Below, in pieces: positions 17,338 to 26,202 of a stretch of 64,000 nucleotides of DNA (position 1 is its first letter; every line of letters starts with the position of its first letter). The notes beneath the pieces were generated by a model. It did no database searches. It was not told where the DNA came from and worked only from the letters and a program-made list of their open reading frames with translations. A program made the translations under genes and the position numbers. The DNA comes from Polynucleobacter alcilacus. GTDB taxonomy: Bacteria; Pseudomonadota; Gammaproteobacteria; Burkholderiales; Burkholderiaceae. The stretch covers positions 1,578,039-1,642,038 of the forward strand of contig NZ_JACVQD010000001.1 of assembly GCF_018881545.1 (NCBI RefSeq), read 5' to 3'.

Positions 17338-18501
17338 ATGTATTACTGTAAAAAATGCTTATATCCGTCAACTAAGCCAGACTTATGGTTTACTGAAGAA
17401 GGTGTCTGTGGCGCCTGTCATTCTTATGAAACTCGCGGAAGTTATGATTGGAGTGATGCAAAAAATCAATTCCACAAACTGATGCGAGAAAATAAAAAAA
17501 ATCCAAAATATGATTGCATTGTGCCTGTTTCTGGTGGAAAAGACAGCACCTACCAAGTGTGGAGAATGTTGGCGGAAGGTTATAACCCGTTATGTGTAAC
17601 AGCCCCAACTGATTTTTTAACGCCTCTAGGCAGAAGAAATATTGAAAATCTTAAGAATTTGGGCGTTGATTATATTGAGGTATCAGTTAATAGGGATGTC
17701 AGAAAGAAAATTGCAAAGTATTCATTGCGTTCGGTTGGAGACATACAGTGGTCTGAACATGTTTTGATATACACAGTCCCAGTCCATATTGCCGTTAATT
17801 TTAATATTCCAATAATCGTTTGGGGAGAGTGCGGGCAACGAGAATATGGTGCAGGTAGACCAGAGGATGCAAAAATGGTTCTATTTGATCGCCGAGTATT
17901 GGAGGAGTATGGAAGTCTAAATGGGCAAAGGGTTAGCGATTTATTGTCAATTCCCGGAGTCTCTTCTAAGGACTTGTATTTTTATGAGTACCCTGAGCCT
18001 GACACAGTTGAGGGGCTGGGATTAAAGGGAATTTATTTGGATAACTATTTTGAATGGCACGGAATTACAAATGTCGTCATATCTCAAGCACTTGGATTTG
18101 AGGTATCCCCGAATAACATTGTTGGAACAATCAGTAATTATGAAAATTTAGATAATTACGTTCATGGAATCCATGACTATTTTAAATATTTAAAGTTTGG
18201 ATTTAGCCGCTCAACAGATATTGCTTGTAATCTAATTAGAAGAAAATTGCTAACGCGCGAGGATGCGATATTCCTTGTTGCAAAGAATGATGGTGTGTAC
18301 CCCTCTGAGTACTTAGATAAAAGTTTACAAGAAATATTGAATTATTATTCTGTTACTTCAGATGAATTTCATGAGATTTGTGATGACTATACAGACTATA
18401 GTTTATTTAAAAGAACGCCTGCCGGTGAATTGGTTAGGCGTAGTGATGGATCTCCATCTTTAATTTCCAACTTTAACCAGTATAAAAATCATATTGAATA
18501 A
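17338..18501 (+). CDS. pseA: N-acetyl sugar amidotransferase, PseA/WbpG family
   Basis: This 387-residue protein of the ExsB/PP-loop ATPase superfamily has an N-terminal four-Cys zinc site (Cys4, Cys7, Cys24, Cys27) and the PP-loop SGGKDS at 65-70. Relatives (PseA in Campylobacter, WbpG in Pseudomonas) convert an N-acetyl group of a bacterial sugar to an acetamidino group using ammonia from a HisH/HisF-type pair. Such a pair follows 750 bases downstream. This supports an amidino nonulosonic acid, although whether the acceptor is the Pse precursor or another sugar is inferred. Confidence 0.88.
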   Translation: MYYCKKCLYPSTKPDLWFTEEGVCGACHSYETRGSYDWSDAKNQFHKLMRENKKNPKYDCIVPVSGGKDSTYQVWRMLAEGYNPLCVTAPTDFLTPLGRRNIENLKNLGVDYIEVSVNRDVRKKIAKYSLRSVGDIQWSEHVLIYTVPVHIAVNFNIPIIVWGECGQREYGAGRPEDAKMVLFDRRVLEEYGSLNGQRVSDLLSIPGVSSKDLYFYEYPEPDTVEGLGLKGIYLDNYFEWHGITNVVISQALGFEVSPNNIVGTISNYENLDNYVHGIHDYFKYLKFGFSRSTDIACNLIRRKLLTREDAIFLVAKNDGVYPSEYLDKSLQEILNYYSVTSDEFHEICDDYTDYSLFKRTPAGELVRRSDGSPSLISNFNQYKNHIE

Positions 18502-18515
18502 GTAGACTAAAAATA

Positions 18516-19223
18516 ATGGCTAAAAGTAATCTCAATCTCATCCATTCGGAAGGATTTGCTGTCATCAAAACTGAAATATCTTCCTTATTAGAGGCAATGA
18601 GGTCTGACTTTATTCAATTATTTAATCGAATATCTCAACACCATGGCTGTGGAGCTGTTCATAATGATGCTGATGTCTGTAGACTATATGAAAATAACCA
18701 TTCGCTATGGGTTGCGGCTTATAACCAATTAAGATTTCACCCCAAAGTATTTGAGATTGCGTCCTCTAAAATCATTCTTGATATTTTAAATAATGCTGGA
18801 TTAGTGTCCCCTCATATCGGCGCCCAGTGCATCGTTCGTGCTGATATGCCGTTTGATGATCCATGGAGATTCCCTCCGCATCAAGACTATCCTTTTAATA
18901 AAGGATCGCTTAACTCAGTGACACTATGGGTGCCATTTCAGGATACTGGCGAGGATATGGGGTGTTTACAAGTGATTAAAGGATCAAATAAGCTCGGGTT
19001 ACTTCCAGAAAAAAATAACGAAATAATAGAGCAATTCCCCGATATAAATTATGAATCGGCTCCTATAGCCTTGGGGGAGATTCTGTGTTTTTCGCAGTTT
19101 CTAATACATAAATCAGGATTTAACCGAAGTGAAAAAATTAGATTTTCTTTGCAGCTAAGATATAACGATCTTGCACATGACGAATACCTCTCTAGAAAAT
19201 TGACATTTTCTAGAGAGTACTAA
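18516..19223 (+). CDS. Phytanoyl-CoA dioxygenase (PhyH) family Fe(II)/2-oxoglutarate oxygenase
   Basis: This 235-residue jelly-roll oxygenase has the 2-His-1-carboxylate iron site: HQD at 122-124 (His122, Asp124) and His198 in FLIHKS, followed by Arg-rich 2-oxoglutarate contacts in KIRFSLQLRY. It probably hydroxylates a small molecule or sugar-bound acyl group. It sits between the amidotransferase and its presumed ammonia-supplying HisH/HisF subunits, which makes a tailoring role likely; the substrate is unknown. Confidence 0.82.
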   Translation: MAKSNLNLIHSEGFAVIKTEISSLLEAMRSDFIQLFNRISQHHGCGAVHNDADVCRLYENNHSLWVAAYNQLRFHPKVFEIASSKIILDILNNAGLVSPHIGAQCIVRADMPFDDPWRFPPHQDYPFNKGSLNSVTLWVPFQDTGEDMGCLQVIKGSNKLGLLPEKNNEIIEQFPDINYESAPIALGEILCFSQFLIHKSGFNRSEKIRFSLQLRYNDLAHDEYLSRKLTFSREY

Positions 19224-19254
19224 TCTTAGATCTAGAAGTATCTTAATTATATAG

Positions 19255-19911
19255 ATGATATATATTCCACCATCAAACCTAAGTAATTTATCAAGTGTAA
19301 AGAGATATCTCGATTTTGGTGGGCATGATTATGAATTTCTCAAGAAAGATGTTTTTTTGGAGGTGGGTCGGGATGTAATTCTTTTACCTGGTGTAGGTAC
19401 TTTTAAGTCTGGAATGAATGCATTGGTGCTATCCGGTCTAGTTGATGTTATTAAAAGATTTGGTCTTTCTGGGGGACATATTTTGGGAATTTGTCTTGGC
19501 ATGCAGTTATTACTCGAGTCTAGCCAAGAGAGCCCGGGAATTGAGGGGTTGGGATTAATTAATGGTGCAGTCAAACTACTCCCACCATCTTTGAGCGAAC
19601 GAATTCCACGGGTGGGCTGGGATGAGTTGTTGATAAGTAGTAATTCCAAGACCTACTCCTATGAAAGATCATTGATAGCATCAGATTGTGATTACCCCTC
19701 CAAATCTTTTTACGACTATTATTTTGTTCACTCTTACTATTGTCAAACATCAAAACCTGAGGATGTTTCAAGCTGGTTTGAGTATGATAAGCAGCTTTAT
19801 TGTGCCTCTATAGAGTCGGGAAATATAATTGGGTTGCAATTTCATCCAGAAAAAAGCGGGGAGGGTGGCTATCTACTCCTAGACAATATATTGAATCAGG
19901 TTATGGCTTGA
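19255..19911 (+). CDS. hisH: HisH-type glutamine amidotransferase subunit (HisH2, glycan-associated)
   Basis: This class I glutamine amidotransferase of 218 residues has the nucleophile Cys80 in GICLGMQ, preceded by the LLPGVGTF oxyanion region (43-50), and His197/Glu199 in FHPEKS. It releases ammonia from glutamine for its partner HisF-like subunit. Located after pseA and beside a hisF paralogue with no other histidine genes, it most likely feeds the sugar amidotransferase rather than histidine synthesis. Confidence 0.88.
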   Translation: MIYIPPSNLSNLSSVKRYLDFGGHDYEFLKKDVFLEVGRDVILLPGVGTFKSGMNALVLSGLVDVIKRFGLSGGHILGICLGMQLLLESSQESPGIEGLGLINGAVKLLPPSLSERIPRVGWDELLISSNSKTYSYERSLIASDCDYPSKSFYDYYFVHSYYCQTSKPEDVSSWFEYDKQLYCASIESGNIIGLQFHPEKSGEGGYLLLDNILNQVMA

Positions 19912-19927
19912 TGCTGCTGTTATTATT

Positions 19928-20689
19928 ATGAAAAAAAGAATTATTCCAATCATGCTGATGGGCTCAGGTGGGCAGATTGTTACCAGCAAAAAATTTAATC
20001 CATGGAGAACTGTTGGGGTGATTATGCAGTCGTTAAGGCTGCATGATTCACGGGGCGCCGATGAGATCATTATTCTTGATGTTAATGCTTCAAAATCTGC
20101 CAACAGTATTGACCTTCGTTTATTACATAAAATTTCCCAGAATTTAAAGATTCCATTGACTGTTGGAGGCGGAATTAGTACTTTGGATATAGCTAGGGAT
20201 TACATCTCATCGGGCGCTGATAAGGTTTCACTTTGCTCTGCATGTATAGATAATTTATCTTTGGTAGAAAGTATTTCAGAAAGTCTTGGGGCTCAAGCGG
20301 TAGTTGGCTCCCTTAATATCTCATTCATAGACGATGTGGCTTTTTTATATGATTATCGAACATCAAGTAGTTTAGATATAAAACTAACTGATCACATTCC
20401 AAAATTAATTAAAGCTGGAGTGGGTGAGATTATGATCACTTCAGTCGACAAGGATGGTTCCTTATCCGGATTTGATTTACGTATTTTGAATTTATTAGAT
20501 TTAATTAAGCCATCAGTGCCGGTGATAATAGCTGGAGGTGGAGGCAGCCCAGAACATTTCGTTGAAGTCCTTAAGCATGACTACTTGATGGCTGCCGCAG
20601 GAGGTTCAATTTTTGCATTTACTGAAAATACTCCCTCAACCTTGAGAAAATTCTGTCTGAATAGCTGCATTTCCATGAAGAGGCATTAG
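19928..20689 (+). CDS. hisF: HisF-like cyclase subunit paralogue (HisF2) lacking catalytic aspartates
   Basis: This 253-residue (beta/alpha)8 barrel of the HisA/HisF family has a phosphate-binding TVGGGIST near 79-86 and ITSVDKDGSLSGFD in the second half. By manual alignment with histidine-pathway HisF, the first catalytic Asp (Asp11 in Thermotoga HisF) is Leu10 here. The second (Asp130) falls on a non-acidic residue in VVGSLNI. This fits paralogues that channel ammonia with HisH to a PseA/WbpG amidotransferase but no longer make imidazole glycerol phosphate. It directly follows hisH. Confidence 0.87.
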   Translation: MKKRIIPIMLMGSGGQIVTSKKFNPWRTVGVIMQSLRLHDSRGADEIIILDVNASKSANSIDLRLLHKISQNLKIPLTVGGGISTLDIARDYISSGADKVSLCSACIDNLSLVESISESLGAQAVVGSLNISFIDDVAFLYDYRTSSSLDIKLTDHIPKLIKAGVGEIMITSVDKDGSLSGFDLRILNLLDLIKPSVPVIIAGGGGSPEHFVEVLKHDYLMAAAGGSIFAFTENTPSTLRKFCLNSCISMKRH

Positions 20690-20809
20690 AGATGTATTTG
20701 TATTACATATATTAATATGCAAATATAAAATTTCATAGTTTATGCTTTCCTTTAAATATATGCCTTTATTAAGCGCCAACAGGAATAAATAATTTTATAT
20801 GGTGAACTG

Positions 20810-21979
20810 ATGAGACTGTTGAGAAAATTTTATTTTGATTGGGTGCTTCCGAAAACAATATTTGTTCCTTACTTTATTCTAAAAGTAATTTTATGGCCCA
20901 CGTATATCTTGTCTTTATTAAAGAAATATTTCAGAAAAAGAAGCGTACTTAATTCGATAGTTTGTATTGAGGCTGGAGAGAAGGGTTGGGAGTCAATTGA
21001 GTTTAAGGAGATGTACCAGTCTGCGGTTGAGTATTTTGGAGTCGATAATGTAATTAAACTAGTTATCCATCATGATGAAAAATACTTGCATCAAGTTGTA
21101 CAGACTATAAAAAAAACTAAGCCGACACACTACATGCATGATCCTAGAAGTATGTCGGGAGGCCCTTTTCTTAAGGTTTATCAGTCCTTTTTGTTGGCCT
21201 CTCTTCTAATTAGTCAAGGAATAATTCCAATAGTAATTTTGACGGATATTTCTTTAAGGATCCCAAGATTGCAGGGTGCAGTGGTAACCCCTTTTACTGG
21301 GGTGGCAATTTGTTTCATGTCGGCAAAAGAAGCTCAAAAAATATTTCCGCATGAACGTATGATTGCGCCTAGTCTGATGCCCTTTTCAATAAAAACACTA
21401 AAGAATCTAAGGCAAATAAGAGAGTCAAAGCCAGATTCAAATGACTGTGAAACTATTTTCATAGGAGCTCTATATGAGCCTAGGACAAGCATTTTAGAGG
21501 GGATAAAGTGTGGCTTGGAGTCCAATGGTTACTCTTTTGATGTCAAGGGAAGGTTGCCTGGCGAGAAAAGAGTCGATGATAACGAATATTGGAAGAAGCT
21601 AGCTCACGCAGACATAATTGTTACAACAACACAGCAAGGGTTTCAACATAAGACTTCATCAGGTAGATTGATTTTCAGTGGCGCGGACCGAGTGGATGTG
21701 CCGCAGTTGATCTACCGATTTCTAGAGGCTACTGCTTGCGGAACTTTGCTTGTGGCGTCTGAGGTGCCAGGTGTAGAGCGTTACTTTACTCCCTGGGAGC
21801 ACTTTATACCTTTTGTTACAGTTGAAGAGGCTGTAGAAAGAATCTCATATTTTAATTTAAATAAAGCTGAGAGGCAAAAAATTGCATATGCCGGTCTAAA
21901 AAAAGCGGAAGCACTAATTAAATCAAGAAGCTTTTGGTTGCTGATTGATTCACATCTTCGAAAGCACTCAATCTTCTGA
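20810..21979 (+). CDS. Glycosyltransferase-like protein (GT-B/CgeB-like)
   Basis: This 389-residue protein has a basic, hydrophobic N-terminus (about 10-45) that could associate with the membrane. The C-terminal half resembles GT-B transferases: VPQLIYRFLEATACGTLLV and EVPGVERYF near 300-325 match the acidic nucleotide-sugar-binding EX7E-like region. It probably transfers a sugar in repeat-unit assembly. It follows the HisF2 gene after a 120-base gap with no other feature seen and precedes an FkbM methyltransferase. Donor and acceptor are unknown; one option is CMP-Pse use, but nothing in the sequence proves it. Confidence 0.65.
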   Translation: MRLLRKFYFDWVLPKTIFVPYFILKVILWPTYILSLLKKYFRKRSVLNSIVCIEAGEKGWESIEFKEMYQSAVEYFGVDNVIKLVIHHDEKYLHQVVQTIKKTKPTHYMHDPRSMSGGPFLKVYQSFLLASLLISQGIIPIVILTDISLRIPRLQGAVVTPFTGVAICFMSAKEAQKIFPHERMIAPSLMPFSIKTLKNLRQIRESKPDSNDCETIFIGALYEPRTSILEGIKCGLESNGYSFDVKGRLPGEKRVDDNEYWKKLAHADIIVTTTQQGFQHKTSSGRLIFSGADRVDVPQLIYRFLEATACGTLLVASEVPGVERYFTPWEHFIPFVTVEEAVERISYFNLNKAERQKIAYAGLKKAEALIKSRSFWLLIDSHLRKHSIF

Positions 21980-22023
21980 ATATATAGTAGTATTAATAAA
22001 AACTTAAATAATACACATTAATT

Positions 22024-22695
22024 ATGAGCAACACTATAGTTCTTGACAAACTAAGAAGAAATAAAAACTATAGTTCTTTTTCAAAGAACATAAGAACTAT
22101 TGGAGTTAAAAACTATTTCTCTCAAGCCGGTCAAGATTTATTTGTTCTTGCCATGCTAAATAATAAAGAAAATGGGACTTATTTGGAGATAGGGGGGGCT
22201 GACCCTTTTGACTCAAACAATACATTTTTGCTCGAGTCAGTTTTTGGTTGGACTGGATTTTCTATAGAATTTAATGCTGAGCTATCAGCTAAATACAGCA
22301 AGCTCCGAAATAATATTTGTATCTCTGCTGATGCCACAATATTTGATTATGAAGCCCAAGCTAAGCTACTTCATTTTCCAAGTCAAATTGATTATCTCTC
22401 AGTAGATATTGATCCAGCAGAGAATACTTATGCAGCACTTATAAAATGTCCATTTAATCAATATAGATTTTCTGTAATTACTTACGAGCATGATGCATAC
22501 TCTAGTGGAGATGCGTATGCAAACTTATCAAGAAAATTCCTGAAAGATAGGGGTTATAGATTGGTGGCAAAAAATGTGAAATGTTTCGGTAGGGCATTTG
22601 AAGATTGGTGGGTTGATCCAAAGATCGTTGCTGATTCAATTTGGATGCCGTATCAATCTGAAGACGCTGAATTTAGTTCAATATTTTGTAATTAG
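22024..22695 (+). CDS. FkbM family methyltransferase
   Basis: This 223-residue SAM-dependent methyltransferase of the FkbM type has AGQDLFVL near 37-44, SAM motif YLEIGGADPFDSNNT (about 54-68) and an IDYLSVDID strand in the middle. It probably O-methylates a sugar or other glycan component. It is related to the larger minus-strand FkbM gene at 30035-30886. Codons for the SAM motif contain a seven-G run (22192-22198), in frame in this sequence. Confidence 0.82.
   Translation: MSNTIVLDKLRRNKNYSSFSKNIRTIGVKNYFSQAGQDLFVLAMLNNKENGTYLEIGGADPFDSNNTFLLESVFGWTGFSIEFNAELSAKYSKLRNNICISADATIFDYEAQAKLLHFPSQIDYLSVDIDPAENTYAALIKCPFNQYRFSVITYEHDAYSSGDAYANLSRKFLKDRGYRLVAKNVKCFGRAFEDWWVDPKIVADSIWMPYQSEDAEFSSIFCN
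22192..22198. repeat. Seven-base poly-G tract inside the FkbM methyltransferase gene
   Basis: The run encodes the two glycines of the SAM-binding motif. It is a possible slippage site; the gene is in frame with seven Gs. Confidence 0.7.
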
Positions 22696-22742
22696 TAAAA
22701 ATTTAATAGGCATTAGGATTAATACGTTAACTCTGGAAAAAA

Positions 22743-23975
22743 ATGAAATATTCACAAATAGATAGATGTAGAATCAGCGGTAGTCAACATCTTATTCCGG
22801 TGCTTGATTTAGGTATTCAATCGCTAACAGGCGTCTTCCCTAAAGCTGAATCTGATCAAATTACAGCGGGCCCGTTGAGATTAGTTTTATGCCCAGATAG
22901 TGGATTACTGCAACTGAATCACACTTATGACTTGGCTGAGATGTATGGTGATAACTATGGTTATCGGTCTGGGCTTAACGCATCTATGGTGCAGCATTTA
23001 CAGCAAAAAGTAAGATTTTTACAAAAGATTTGTCCCGCTACATCAGGCGACTTTGTTCTTGATATTGGCAGTAATGATGCAACTTTATTAAAAGCATATG
23101 ATTGTCAGGGCGTTAAAAGGATTGGCATTGATCCAACGGGCGAGAAGTTTAAGCAGTTTTACGATAATGGATTAGAGTTAATACCAGAATTTTTTTCTTC
23201 ATCTGCATATTTTAAGAGATTTGATAAAAAGCCAAAAATAATTACATCAATCTCAATGTTTTACGATCTTGAGGCGCCAATGGAATTTGTGCTTGACATA
23301 AGCAAAATATTACATGATGAAGGCGTTTGGCATTTTGAGCAAAGCTATATGCCTACAATGTTGCGTATGAATTCATATGACACAATTTGCCACGAGCACC
23401 TCGAGTATTACTCGCTCAGTGTAGTAAAAAAGCTCCTTGAAAATTGCGGGATGAGAATAATTGATGTACATATGAACTCAATTAATGGCGGTAGTTTTGC
23501 TGTTACAGCAGTTAAGCGCGCATCAAAATTAAAATCAAACGATGCTGTCATTAATTGGATGCTGGACCAGGAAGATAGAATGGGACTTCATACGCCCCGT
23601 CCTTTTAGGCAATTTGAGGAAAGAGTATTTGAGCATAGGCAAAATTTAGTACAACTAATAAGGGATTTAAATTCTGACGGCAAAAAAGTGATGGGGTATG
23701 GAGCCTCTACCAAGGGCAATGTTTTGTTGCAGTTTTGTGGATTTACATCAAATGATATTTCGTGTATTGCAGAAGTAAATCAAGATAAATTTGGAAGCTT
23801 TACGCCTGGATCTAAAATTCCAATTATGAGTGAAAGCGAAGTTAAAAGAATGAAGCCAGATTATTTGCTTGTAATGCCATGGCATTTTAGAGATCATATT
23901 ATTAGAAGAGAGGCGGAGTATTTGGCTTCAGGTGGAAAGCTAATTTTCCCAATGCCAGAGATTGAGATAGTTTGA
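22743..23975 (+). CDS. NDP-sugar C-methyltransferase-like SAM enzyme (zinc-binding N-terminal domain)
   Basis: This 410-residue protein has three parts. An N-terminal putative zinc-binding domain begins with CRISGS and LDLGIQSLTGVFP and includes LCPDSGLLQL. A central SAM domain has DFVLDIGSNDATLL (about 99-112). The C-terminal domain has KVMGYGASTKGNVLLQ. This order matches the TylCIII-type C-methyltransferase group that methylates keto-sugars at carbon, and also proteins of unclear role found in many O-antigen loci. Its neighbour is an SDR-type epimerase, so together they may make a C-methylated deoxysugar. Confidence 0.8.
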   Translation: MKYSQIDRCRISGSQHLIPVLDLGIQSLTGVFPKAESDQITAGPLRLVLCPDSGLLQLNHTYDLAEMYGDNYGYRSGLNASMVQHLQQKVRFLQKICPATSGDFVLDIGSNDATLLKAYDCQGVKRIGIDPTGEKFKQFYDNGLELIPEFFSSSAYFKRFDKKPKIITSISMFYDLEAPMEFVLDISKILHDEGVWHFEQSYMPTMLRMNSYDTICHEHLEYYSLSVVKKLLENCGMRIIDVHMNSINGGSFAVTAVKRASKLKSNDAVINWMLDQEDRMGLHTPRPFRQFEERVFEHRQNLVQLIRDLNSDGKKVMGYGASTKGNVLLQFCGFTSNDISCIAEVNQDKFGSFTPGSKIPIMSESEVKRMKPDYLLVMPWHFRDHIIRREAEYLASGGKLIFPMPEIEIV

Positions 23976-23981
23976 CGAAAT

Positions 23982-24929
23982 ATGCCCAAGGTAATAATCA
24001 TTGGAAGTGAGGGTCAAGATGGCAGATTACTTACAAATAGCCTAATAGATAGTTGCTCAGATGTTTTGGGAATCGGAAGAAATAGCGTCAAAAAAAATGG
24101 CTTATGTGATTACGGTAATTCAATTAATATAAGCTGTGCTGAGCAGGTTAAAGACTTATTGAGTGACTTTAACCCTGATGAAATATATTATCTAGCGGCG
24201 CATCACGTATCATCTGAGGAGGGTAAAAACTCCTTAAATATATACGATGAATACATTAGATCTAACTCTACCCATGTTATCGGACTGCTGAATTTTTTGG
24301 ACGGGATGCTAAAAGTTTGTGCAAGTAGCAAGCTTTTCTATGCTTCATCATCTCTAGTGTTTGGTGATGCCAATTCTGCAACTCAAGACGAGATGACTGC
24401 CTTTGATCCTCAGGGGATTTATGGGATGACTAAAATGCAAGGCATATTACTCTGCAAAGAATTTCGGACCAAGCATCATATATTTGCATCTTCTGGCATT
24501 CTGTACAATCATGAATCAAAGTTCAGATCTGAAAAATTTCTTCCTATCAAAATTATTAAAACAGCACTTAGAATTTTAAAAGGATCAAATGAAAAATTAG
24601 TGGTTGGAAATTTAGATGCTGTAGTTGATTGGGGACATGCAGCGGATTATGTCGAGGCGTATCAACAAATATTAAAGCTAGATAAATCTGGAGAATATAT
24701 AGTTGCTTCTGGTGAAGGGCACTCGGTACGTGAATTTATTGACATTGTTTTTAAATATTTAGGGATAGATATTGCTTCAAACGTAGTTGTCAATCAAAGT
24801 ATTTTGACCAGAAATCCGCCAGCTAGAGTAGGAGATGTGAGGAAGCTAATGCGCGACACTGGATGGCGTCCGAGTTCAAACTTTAATGATTTTGTCATTA
24901 GACTAATAAGTGAGTTGCAAAGTGCATAA
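23982..24929 (+). CDS. NAD-dependent epimerase/dehydratase (GDP-mannose 4,6-dehydratase-like SDR)
   Basis: This 315-residue extended SDR has an N-terminal dinucleotide motif GSEGQDG (8-14), a form typical of the GDP-mannose dehydratase group. It also has SSSLVFG in the middle, a GIYGMTK catalytic Tyr-Lys pair, and a C-terminal RNPPARVGDVRKLMRDTGWRP-type stretch split by variable residues. It is shorter than typical Gmd and lacks some conserved substrate residues, so the substrate is uncertain. It starts six bases after the C-methyltransferase gene. Confidence 0.75.
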   Translation: MPKVIIIGSEGQDGRLLTNSLIDSCSDVLGIGRNSVKKNGLCDYGNSINISCAEQVKDLLSDFNPDEIYYLAAHHVSSEEGKNSLNIYDEYIRSNSTHVIGLLNFLDGMLKVCASSKLFYASSSLVFGDANSATQDEMTAFDPQGIYGMTKMQGILLCKEFRTKHHIFASSGILYNHESKFRSEKFLPIKIIKTALRILKGSNEKLVVGNLDAVVDWGHAADYVEAYQQILKLDKSGEYIVASGEGHSVREFIDIVFKYLGIDIASNVVVNQSILTRNPPARVGDVRKLMRDTGWRPSSNFNDFVIRLISELQSA

Positions 24930-26202
24930 AAACACTAATAATTCTAAAAAGAATTTAATTGTACTTAACGACCTAAGAGCGACACCAGTAATTTCATCAA
25001 TTAAGCTGAGATACTTAGTTGATAATGCAGTTTTGGTGGCGCATGAGAGTATTTTTGAAAACAAAGAGTACGCAGATCATACACATTTAGCATGGAAAAT
25101 TTTTCTAAAATACCTCCTTTTGATTTTTACAGATCTTAAAATAATCAAAACTGTTGCAAATGAATTGAATATAAATGATGGAGATATGGGTTTACAGTCA
25201 TCTCTCTATTCTATTACCCAAGATTCCAATTCTTCTGAACATAGTCATCCAGATATTTATTACCAGCTTAAAAAATTAGTTCTTGGGGCAAAGGACATTA
25301 TTTCTTATGTTCAGAAAAATAATTTTTCTAATATATTTATTTTTAATGGTAGAACGGCATCTAGTTATTTGATTACAAAATATTGTGTAAAAAATAATAT
25401 AAATATTTTATACATTGAGTATGCTGGTCATGCTAATGGGTTTAGATTATTTCCCGTGCCTCCACATGCATCAATGCGCATTGGAGTGTTGATGCTTAAT
25501 TATTATAGATATGGAATATATTCAATCGAAAATCTTTACAAAGCTTCACGAAGTCTTATTGGTGAAAAACTAAACTCTCCTTATGCAAAGAAAAATAAAT
25601 TAGAGACGAAAAAAAATTATGATATTTGTGTTTTTTTAGGATCGGATTTTGAATATACAGCAGTAGATACGGAAATCTGTGGGGTTGAGTGGAGGGGTAA
25701 TATTAAATTTTGTGAATCTGTATTTGGAAAATATGGATTAAGTAAAACTTATGTAATTAGATGTCATCCAAATTCAGAATTAGATCCAAATTGGCCTAGA
25801 TTATTTAAGCAGTTAGAGCTTTTTTTAGAGAGATCTGGGGCTAATGTTGATTTGATAGGCCCTAATGAGAGGATTGATTCTCATATGCTCATACAAAATA
25901 GCTCTCTCATTGTTACTGATTTGTCTACTATAGCATTGGATGCCATTTTACTTGATAAACCTATTGAAATTTATGGTAATACGGACATAAAATATATATA
26001 TAATAATGAGTGGATGCGAGATTTATCAGGGGGTAAGATCAATCTTATGATTGCTGAGCCATTTTCTTTGGTCCATAATTTTTTAGTATTCCGATTTACT
26101 GGCATAGATAAATTCTTATGGAAAATTATGTTTTATATTCATAGGGGATTTGAGAAGTATGCTGAATGGGATAAATTTAGGAATAAAAAATCTTATTCTT
26201 AA
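24922..26202 (+). CDS. Putative GT-B glycosyl- or glycerophosphotransferase-like protein
   Basis: This protein of about 426 residues is encoded by very AT-rich DNA. The C-terminal part contains RCHPNSELDPNWP, then SLIVTDLSTIALDAILLDKPIEIYG. The latter is characteristic of GT-B capsule/teichoic-type transferases (CDP-glycerol glycerophosphotransferase-like, polysialyltransferase-like). The N-terminal half is not recognised. GTG at 24922 has an AAGTGAG-like site seven bases before it; a GTG at 24910 is the alternative. The 5' end overlaps the preceding gene. A CMP-nonulosonate transferase is one possible function, but this is speculation. Confidence 0.55.
   Translation: MHKNTNNSKKNLIVLNDLRATPVISSIKLRYLVDNAVLVAHESIFENKEYADHTHLAWKIFLKYLLLIFTDLKIIKTVANELNINDGDMGLQSSLYSITQDSNSSEHSHPDIYYQLKKLVLGAKDIISYVQKNNFSNIFIFNGRTASSYLITKYCVKNNINILYIEYAGHANGFRLFPVPPHASMRIGVLMLNYYRYGIYSIENLYKASRSLIGEKLNSPYAKKNKLETKKNYDICVFLGSDFEYTAVDTEICGVEWRGNIKFCESVFGKYGLSKTYVIRCHPNSELDPNWPRLFKQLELFLERSGANVDLIGPNERIDSHMLIQNSSLIVTDLSTIALDAILLDKPIEIYGNTDIKYIYNNEWMRDLSGGKINLMIAEPFSLVHNFLVFRFTGIDKFLWKIMFYIHRGFEKYAEWDKFRNKKSYS

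Noticed and set aside
19255-20689. HisH and HisF as part of a histidine operon
   Set aside because: No other his genes are present, the pair follows a PseA-type amidotransferase, and the HisF paralogue lacks the catalytic Asp residues.
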